12,035 bases of DNA, taken from NCBI GenBank assembly GCA_032353305.1, contig JAUCNG010025564.1, positions 2,931-14,965 of the forward strand, read 5' to 3'. The stretch is from Cephalothrix spiralis. Its lineage: Eukaryota > Nemertea > Palaeonemertea > Archinemertea > Cephalotrichidae. Of this stretch, positions 1 through 5,964 are shown one piece after another (the first letter of the stretch is position 1; every line of letters starts with the position of its first letter). Under the pieces are notes generated by a model. That model was not told where the DNA came from. It searched no databases and worked only from the letters and a program-made list of their open reading frames with translations. The position numbers and the translations under genes were made by a program.

Positions 1-257
1 GAGTTCATATGGTATGATGTCATTTATGCATTTATCACTTTTTTCAATTTCGCTCAGAGGGGAGGACTGAAAAACGCCATTTTTTTAAATTATCATTTGA
101 TCATTCATTTTCCAGGAAATATGTTACAATGAGGAGTTCATATGGTATGATGTCATTTATGCATTTATCACTTTTTTCAATTTCGCTCAGAGGGGAGGAC
201 TGAAAAACGCAATTTTTTTAAATTATCATTTGATCATTCATTTTCCAGGAAATATGT
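1..257. repeat. 133-bp tandem duplication, two copies
   Basis: Bases 1-124 recur at 134-257 with an offset of 133 and a single mismatch (C78 versus A211). The first copy begins at the window edge, so the array may extend to the left. It lies just upstream of the acceptor of the kinase exon, so it is probably intronic or 5' flanking. It could be a young tandem duplication or an assembly artefact; the sequence alone does not decide. Confidence 0.9.
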
Positions 258-300
258 AGCGGTTGATGTGGTTTCTGCAATTTGTAGTTATATAACACCT

Positions 301-327
301 TTTTTAATTTCAGAAATCTAGATAACA
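301..327 (+). promoter_or_regulatory. Splice acceptor and short 5' leader of the kinase exon
   Basis: A T-rich tract runs into TTTCAG at 308-313, a good 3' splice site, so the exon probably starts at 314 and an untranslated first exon lies upstream. The leader 314-327 contains an in-frame TAG at 319-321, which rules out coding extension upstream and fixes translation at ATG 328. That ATG has A at -3 and G at +4, a good Kozak context. A second in-frame ATG follows at 334. Confidence 0.55.
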
Positions 328-1210
328 ATGGCGATGGCGGCAGCAGTATCAAGTAGGGAGTCTCCAGTTTTGTTAAGTAAAAAAGATTTCAAGAAACGTT
401 TAAAAGAAACAAATACGTGCTTAGGGGGAGGTTCATATGGAAAAGTGTGCAAATGCAAATGGTATGGAAAAGAAGCCGCCTTAAAAAAAATTGAAATCGA
501 TAATGAAAGTTTTACGGAAAGACATAGAAGCGAAGAACGTATCATCGCAGTCTGTGAGGCATGGAATGAATTAAAGCACACAAATATCATTCAATTTTAT
601 GGTCTTTACATTGAAAACGACGTTGCGTATGTCATAATGGAACTTGCAGATGGTGGACAACTTCCGAGTCATCTCAGGGGTGAAATACTAAGTTTCAGAA
701 CTTTCTTTAAATGGGCAACAGATATAACAAGTGCTATTTCTTATGCCCATTCAAATGGGCAGGTACACAGAGATCTTAAAAGTAACAATATTGTAATAAG
801 TAAGGGTCGAGCAAAATTGTGTGACTTTGACTTTTTGAGACCTGATACACCCTTAATGAGTTCTGGGGGTGCAATTTCTATAGTCGCTCCTGAACTATAT
901 TCAAATGAATATACAAAATCAAATAAAAGTGATATATGGTCATTGTCATTGATTCTTTTGGAAATGGTAACACTGGAGCATCCAGTCAAATGTAACCAAG
1001 CGATTTTTGCAGTACAGATGAGAGATGGATGGAGACCGCCAATCCCAGACCATTGTCCATTACCAATCAGGATCATCATACAGCAATGCTGGCAGGAAAA
1101 TCCAGACCAACGACCACTTGCAGAACATTTAAGAGATTATTTTAAATACATTAATAATGATCTATCTAATCGTAATTTCCAGGACAGCAAAATGAATGAA
1201 ATATCACTTG
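328..1210 (+). CDS. Exon 1: TKL-like protein kinase domain
   Basis: This exon encodes 294 complete residues of a protein kinase. Visible motifs are the glycine loop GGGSYGKV (33-40), the ATP-site lysine in AALKK (K53), the catalytic loop HRDLKSNN (147-154, D149 as base), the metal-binding segment CDFD (D166), APE (187-189), DIWS (202-205) and the CW..NPDQRP block near R262. HRDLKSxN and CWxxxPxxRP together point to the tyrosine-kinase-like (TKL) group with Ser/Thr specificity. The key catalytic Lys and Asp residues are present, so activity is plausible, but the third residue of DFG is Asp instead of Gly. No signal peptide or membrane segment is seen. Read through the donor, the frame stays open for 27 more codons (basic, Pro-rich end APPKK) to a TAG at 1291-1293, giving a 321-residue stand-alone kinase. 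The paralogue or family name is not recognised. Confidence 0.9.
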
Positions 1211-3463
1211 GTAAGTTCATTTCTATGTTATCTAATGATATCAAGAGTGACCCAGCTAGACAGGCCTCAGACAGAGCTCCTCCGAAAAAGTAGGAACCGA
1301 AATTTGTGTACGTTACTGATACTAGAGGCTAAAGCCTTAGCCCTCCTTTAATAGCTGAAGCGAGGGAAAATTTGAAAATAAAGATTTATACTCTTGATTT
1401 TGTGCGAAATTGCCTTTGAGCAGCACAATTTAGATCGAAAGGACATCATTTCACATGTATTAAGACAATGGTTGAATTTCAATGAGCCAAAAAAATGCTA
1501 TTTTTGGGCGCCTATTTTCATAAACAATAATTTATGTCATGACGCGAGAAATGTTTCGAAAATTAAGAGTCATAATCGCGATTTTTAAAGCACTAAGCGG
1601 AATTGCCACAATTTAGATTGATAGGACATATTTTACATGTATAAGGACAAAGGATACATTAGAAAAACCTTATTTTGCGCGCCTGTTTACACAAACAATA
1701 TACAATGATGTAATCGAGCCAAGCGAAGAGAGGCGAGGACATTTTTATTAATTGATTCGGTAAAAAGCTTCCGCTTCCATTCTAAATTACGTTTTTTTTA
1801 AGTAGGAATTATTTTAAAAAGTAGGAAAACACTTTCTGTAAAAAGTAGTCCTGTATGGAGATATTGACTTTGATATCATTTACATGTACATGTATATACA
1901 CTGAGTATAAATGTTGCATAATTAAATTTCAGAGCAGGCTATACAGCATCTTATATGTCCACTCTGCAATGATCTTCTAACAAATCCGGTCAGAATATCT
2001 TGTGGTCATACATGTTGTGTAATGTGCCAGGAGGTATTATCAAAGAAGCACAGGAAATGTCGCCAGAAAATGAGAAACAGAGTCAAGCCAGTATTATTGA
2101 CTAAAATCTGTAACGAAATATCAAGTTTCGAAAGAAAATGTTCATTATGTAATGCAACAGCTAGAATTTTCTTCTGTGGGCACTGCAAAACCATAATGTG
2201 CAGAGGTTGTAAAGACCTTTATGATGTTAAAATTTTAAATGAATTAAAACACGCAAAGGATGTAGTTGATAACATTATCCAAGAAAGTGGTCAAGTTATA
2301 AAGCGGTATAATAAAGTCAGGGTTGCAGCTGAGCGAATCTTGAATGAAAGCAAAACACTGAAATTAATTATGGGTGAGAACGGTAAAGAAGAAACTTTCG
2401 GATGCAAATGCATCGAAAAGCAATTGAATGATATTAATGTATCAGAAGAACAGTGCAATGAATTTATTAGAAATTATCAAAGAATCATAAATGAGTTAAT
2501 TGAAACAATCTTGGTATGGGGACATTTATACAATTCAAACGCAAAACGGCTTTTAGATGAGGTCAATGAAATTGTTAACTGGGTCCCAATCGATTCCTTG
2601 CCTGATGGGAAACCAAAAGAAGGAGAAATGTTTTTGAAAACTGGCAATAAGAGCTATATTACAATTCGAAAACCTCAACACACGTGTATCTCAGAACCAG
2701 AAGTCATTAATTATACCGATTTCGTTATAGATGAGATTATATCACTGGACTCTTCCGCCAATTTATTTATCATGATGGTAAATTTTTCGTAACAATGCCA
2801 GATAAAAATTCGATTGATGTAATTGAAAATGCTAAATTAGTGAACTCAATAAAAATGCCTGAGGGAATAACAAGTCCATACGCACTTCATCGAATGGCGA
2901 ATGGCAACTTCGTGTGCACAACAGGCTCAAAAAGGAATAATATTGTTTTGTTTAATCAAGACTTTAACTTAATCGAGGTCATCACAGGACAATTTCCTTG
3001 TCAAGTAGCACAATGCAATTCGAATAATAATTTGTATGTGGCAAACGGAGAAAGTGTTCAGATTTTTGATCCCCATCTCAATTCTGTATCTAGCTTTAAA
3101 GTAGAAGGTGCAAAATACATCCATGGGGTTGCTATATCAAGTAATGATGAAGTTTATGTTGCAACTGATGATAACCTTTTCAAAGTTTCTTTGATGGGAA
3201 AGCTACTAGCTGGACCAGTCTTGTGTTACGGCGATGACAGTGAAATAGCTATTGATGCCTTTGGAAACGTTCTTATTACTAGTAGTCTATTTACTGTAAG
3301 TAGTGGTTTCAATGGTGGTATTCTTGTGTTCGATGGTAATTTAAACCAAGTTTCATCATTTCGATTTGATGTTTTACAATACCCAACATGTATTTGTGTA
3401 CTACCAGATGGCGGAGTTGCTGTCACAGATAACATTAAGACTGAAATCGTCATTTTCGGATAA
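328..3463 (+). CDS. Predicted protein kinase-RING-B-box-coiled coil-NHL fusion (kinase-TRIM), two exons, one frame break
   Basis: Joining 328-1210 to 1933-3463 gives about 804 codons: TKL-like kinase (residues about 30-270), RING finger (303-337), B-box-like zinc finger (364-387), coiled coil (about 400-505) and NHL-type propeller (about 560-804). The junction is seen directly: donor G/GTAAGT leaves one base of a codon, acceptor TTTCAG/AG supplies two, forming Glu295, and the reading runs ISL-E-QAIQHLICPLC. Exon 2 alone has no in-frame ATG before residue 325, which is inside the RING, so it needs an upstream coding exon; the kinase exon is the only one visible. By family analogy the product would couple phosphorylation to ubiquitin ligation in the cytoplasm; this is inference. 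One frameshift near 2760 means it may be a pseudogene, a sequencing error or a recoded gene. Alternative: two separate genes, with the true first exon of the TRIM gene unseen. Confidence 0.62.
1211..1932 (+). other. Predicted intron between kinase and RING exons
   Basis: The intron is 722 bases, with donor GTAAGT at 1211 and acceptor AAATTTCAG ending at 1932; phase 1 matches on both sides. The in-frame stop TAG at 1291-1293 lies inside it, so retention would end translation after the kinase. The rest holds no convincing coding sequence: a 64-codon open frame at 1394-1588 lies within a repeat. A diverged tandem repeat occupies about 1404-1740. Confidence 0.6.
1404..1740. repeat. Diverged tandem repeat, period about 183 bp, related to the element at 7236-7693
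   Basis: The string CACAATTTAGAT occurs at 1424 and at 1607, and the following bases stay similar (GGACAT, ACATGTAT, GCGCCT, AAACAAT) to about 1710. The second unit ends in a CGAGCC-AAGCGAAG-AGGCGAGG stretch (1715-1738), which resembles the GAGCGAAGCGAGGCGAG block at 7530-7547 and 9408-9426. This links it to the same dispersed repeat family. Confidence 0.6.
1933..3463 (+). CDS. Exon 2: RING, B-box-like, coiled coil and NHL-type propeller (TRIM-NHL-like), frame-broken
   Basis: TRIM proteins are RING E3 ubiquitin ligases; NHL propellers bind protein or RNA partners. The RING is CPLC, 11 residues, then CGHTCCVMC, then HRKC: ligands 1-6 are standard and position 7 is His. The second finger reads CSLC, CGHC, CRGC with B-box spacing but lacks the closing His pair. 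A charged helical stretch follows, with coiled-coil character, to about base 2580. From about 2758 a second frame encodes a beta-propeller with repeated hydrophobic-strand and turn patterns such as HDGKFFVT, NNNLYVANG, NDEVYVATDD and DGGVAVTDN, ending at TAA 3461-3463. Frame 1 stops at 2790-2792, and the propeller frame is offset by one base. The HDGKFFVT segment lies upstream of that stop, so the ancestral shift point is near 2750-2762. An in-frame TAA at 1923-1925 shows the exon cannot extend into the intron. Confidence 0.8.
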
Positions 3464-4221
3464 TTAATGGAATAATCCATACTTAGATTCTAAGAGAGAC
3501 CTAGCACGAAGGGAATCGTTGGCCACATGTTGGTGTGCTATAATGTTAACAGTTCGTAGCAAAGTACAGTTTGAATATCTAAACGCGATCGATATTGACT
3601 AAGATTATACAATCTTAAATTCAAAGACTACTAATAGGCTCCACTAGCCAACTGCACATGTTGCTAATTCGGTTGAAGCGATTGACTGTGTAACTGAACA
3701 CTGCAGGTTCGAGCCTCCCGCGGAGCACTTTTATTATTTTTCATAAAATTATTTAATTTATATGAATCTTATATAGTAATGCTGTATGGCATAAATATAT
3801 TCTAATTGTAATACGTTTATTAGGCAGAGACCGGATTTAATGAATAGTTCACGTACGGATTATTTTATATCTTATAATCAATTTGATAATCCTAATTCTA
3901 GTCCTTTAATCATAGTCATATTAAGAATATTCCATATCAAGAGAATAACCAAAATGTACTAAATTATCTCTAAAATTCCTGCAAACGGTTTTAACATTTC
4001 TTTCATATTTTTGTTTTTTTTGTTTCATTTTTTTTTGTTTCTGTGCATAATCTTTGTAATTTTTTTTTCTCTCTTTTGTTCTGCACTGTAAATATGTATA
4101 GCATCTTCGAGAGACATTCGACAGACACTCGATAAGTGCCTGCATTTTTTGTCACATTTTGAAATAAAGTTTATAAAAAAATAAATATTTACATTTCAAA
4201 ATCAACATATAGGCCTATAGG
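3464..4221. other. Downstream region of the kinase-TRIM gene, no coding sequence seen
   Basis: This AT-rich stretch probably holds the 3' UTR. No protein gene is supported; the 74-codon minus-strand frame at 3921-4145 is low-complexity Lys/Gln-rich read-through of T-rich DNA. A tRNA-like sequence sits at 3638-3727. AATAAA hexamers at 4163-4168 and 4180-4185 could be polyadenylation signals, but they lie 700 bases past the stop and are weak evidence in DNA this AT-rich. Confidence 0.5.
3638..3727 (+). pseudogene. tRNA-like sequence (tRNA pseudogene or SINE head)
   Basis: A B-box-like GGTTCGAGCC lies at 3706-3715. The ends GCTCCAC (3638-3644) and GCGGAGC (3720-3726) pair at six of seven positions like an acceptor stem, and a T run (ACTTTT) follows as a possible Pol III terminator. 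The span of 89 bases is long for a class I tRNA, and the T stem has two mismatches, so a working tRNA is unlikely. A tRNA-scanning covariance model would settle it. Confidence 0.4.
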
Positions 4222-4487
4222 GTAAAACCAGAGATGTATTAGGAAGAGATAAGAAATGGCATTCAGGTTATCTGACATCTTTTGGCATTAGATTCTATAA
4301 ATATAACCTAACCTAGCCTCTTATTGAATGAAAATTATCAAATCTATTGACAGCTGGTCACCTACTTGAGATAAGACGTGATGGCTGGGTTAATAATGGG
4401 TTATATTTAGAATCTAATGCCAAAAGATGTCTATATTGCAGGAATAGGAAAAGTCTTATCTCTTCCTAATACATCTCTGGTAAAACC
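4222..4487. mobile_element. Fold-back MITE with TSD GTAAAACC
   Basis: Arms of about 80 bases at 4229-4310 and 4398-4479 are inverted copies of each other. The outer part, CAGAGATGTATTAGGAAGAG, is matched exactly in reverse at the right end, and an inner block ACATCTTTTGGCATTAGATT also matches. The same 8-mer GTAAAACC flanks both ends (4222-4229 and 4480-4487), so a target-site duplication of 7-8 bp is supported. No coding capacity. A CAG start and an 8-bp duplication fit a hAT-type origin. Confidence 0.85.
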
Positions 4488-4577
4488 TTGGTTAGTGACC
4501 ATTAGTCAATACAAATAATAACACATCTCGAAAAAGTTATATTTAAATTTTATATGTAGTGTTATTTTAACATATAA

Positions 4578-5260
4578 TGTATACCAGGAGTCTATGAAAG
4601 GAGTGGTTATCATTTCAGACAAGTTTTTAACGATTTTTTACACAATGATCCTCGTTAGAAAATATTTATTGTTTGGTATAGTGATGCGTCAACAATGTTC
4701 TTCTTTTGAATAAAAAAAACCCGATCATGATCAATCGCGTATTTCTATTCGAAATCGTCGTTCAAAAACACCTATTTTTGACGTTTTAAACCATATTGTA
4801 TTTGGCCGTGGGGACTCCCGACTGTTGAATTACTGTTGTCGATCGGATTTTTCAATCAAATGCTAAGACGTGCTTGCCATTCTGTGCTAGAAAATGGATC
4901 GATTTAACTATTAACGTATACTTCACAGTAGACCGTTGCTTCCTGCGCTAATGAATCCCAGCATGAATGTTCGGCAGCTGTCGGAAATGATCGGAGTGTC
5001 TCAACGGCCCGATACCAGCTTTCAGATGGTCAAATTAACGATATTGAGTTACAAAAAAATTAATAGGATGAGATATAATTAACCGAATTACACGGGGTTT
5101 TTTTTAATGAAAAGATAAATAGTTTTTGCATCTACTGATATAAATATATATAAGCCGAAAGCTTACTCAAATTAAGAATTTAAAAAATGCCGGTCAATGC
5201 CGAAAATACCATTAAACACTGATAACCACTCCTTTCATTTCATAGACTCCTGTGTATACC
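4578..5260. mobile_element. hAT-like MITE with TSD TGTATACC
   Basis: The left terminal repeat at 4585-4612 begins CAGGAGTCTATGAAA and continues GGAGTGGTTATCA. The right end (5220-5252) is its inverse, with a 5-base insertion that duplicates TGAAA. TGTATACC flanks both sides (4578-4585 and 5253-5260). The interior of about 600 bases has no long open frame, so it is non-autonomous. The CAGGAG terminus and 7-8 bp target duplication are typical of the hAT superfamily; the family name is inferred. Confidence 0.85.
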
Positions 5261-5391
5261 GAGGCAATATGTGTCAAACCGGTCTCTCTGGTTGAACACC
5301 TATTCCCTCAGTATACATTCTATGTTAAAATAACGAGAGCCTTGCGCCGCAGATTAGTTCTATGATTTTGTAGGAAATTTTGTATGAGTCT

Positions 5392-5722
5392 TACTTCTTC
5401 TTCTATATAGGGCGTCAGATGACTTCTAATTCTCGAATAGACACAATGTGTCCGCTTACCGAGCATTTACCCATATTTAAGCAACTGGGACCCGCCTCGC
5501 GGCTAATCTTTTTCGAATAGCCCACAGGGTTCTTTTATGTGCATGATAAGTATATCATACATACCAAACCGAGGCAATTTAATGTGTCGCAATTGCCTTT
5601 GATTTTTCATCTAAGCAACCCAGTTTGGAGCACCGGGTGACAGCCTGTATAGATCAGTTGGCGAGAGAAGTCGAACATGCGATTAAGAGTTTCATGCTCT
5701 ATCCTGAGCTAACCAGAGGAAA
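5392..5722 (-). mobile_element. tRNA-Lys-type SINE
   Basis: On the minus strand the head (5720 to 5661) reads GGTTAGCTCAGGATAGAGC, then ACTCTTAATC, then TGTTCGA. This is the A box, the anticodon loop of a tRNA-Lys (CTT) and a shortened B box. A body of about 250 bases follows, and it ends in a GAAGAA-type simple tail at 5392-5403. The 3' part (GGTAAATGC ... TGTGTCTATT ... ATCTGACGCC) is shared with the SINE at 9033-9296. Motifs like ACCGAGGCAAT and ATGTGTC at 5565-5585 also appear near 5258-5275, perhaps a fragment of a further copy. Confidence 0.7.
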
Positions 5723-5782
5723 TGTTAACCGCCACATTGAACCAACTCTATGATCTAGAGATCAAAAAAGGGGAAAACTTAC

Positions 5783-5964
5783 CATTGTTAACCCTTGTAA
5801 CTTTTCATTGACCCTTATGGCATCTACAATGCGCCCTCTTTGTAAGTAATGGAATACTAATAATTCTTTTGAATTTGGTTCAGGACTTGTGTTCAAATAA
5901 CGAATTAAATATTGTTCTTCGGTTCCCGTCAGGGGAAGCTGGAGTAATTTATCCATATTTTGCG
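5783..5964 (-). CDS. AHCTF1: ELYS exon g (182 bases)
   Basis: Acceptor CTATCCTTTTCAG precedes 5964 and donor ATG/GTAAGT follows 5783, leaving phase 0. The split Thr codon A/CG joins exon f. It encodes TQNMDKLLQLPLTGTEEQYL, then NSKELLVFHYLQRGRIVDAI and RVNEKLQGLTM. This is the last ELYS exon seen; a following exon starting in phase 0 was looked for to position 3464 and not found. Confidence 0.92.

Noticed and set aside
318-590. Minus-strand 90-codon open frame
   Set aside because: It is the antisense shadow of the kinase N-lobe; no family motif.
741-1079. Minus-strand 112-codon open frame
   Set aside because: Antisense of the kinase catalytic loop to C-lobe, where the plus strand has all conserved motifs.
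1394-1588. Plus-strand 64-codon open frame
   Set aside because: It lies within the diverged tandem repeat of the intron and has no domain signature.
3226-3480. Minus-strand 84-codon open frame
   Set aside because: Antisense of the propeller end.
3921-4145. Minus-strand Lys/Gln-rich 74-codon frame
   Set aside because: Low-complexity translation of a T-rich tract; no splice context with ELYS.
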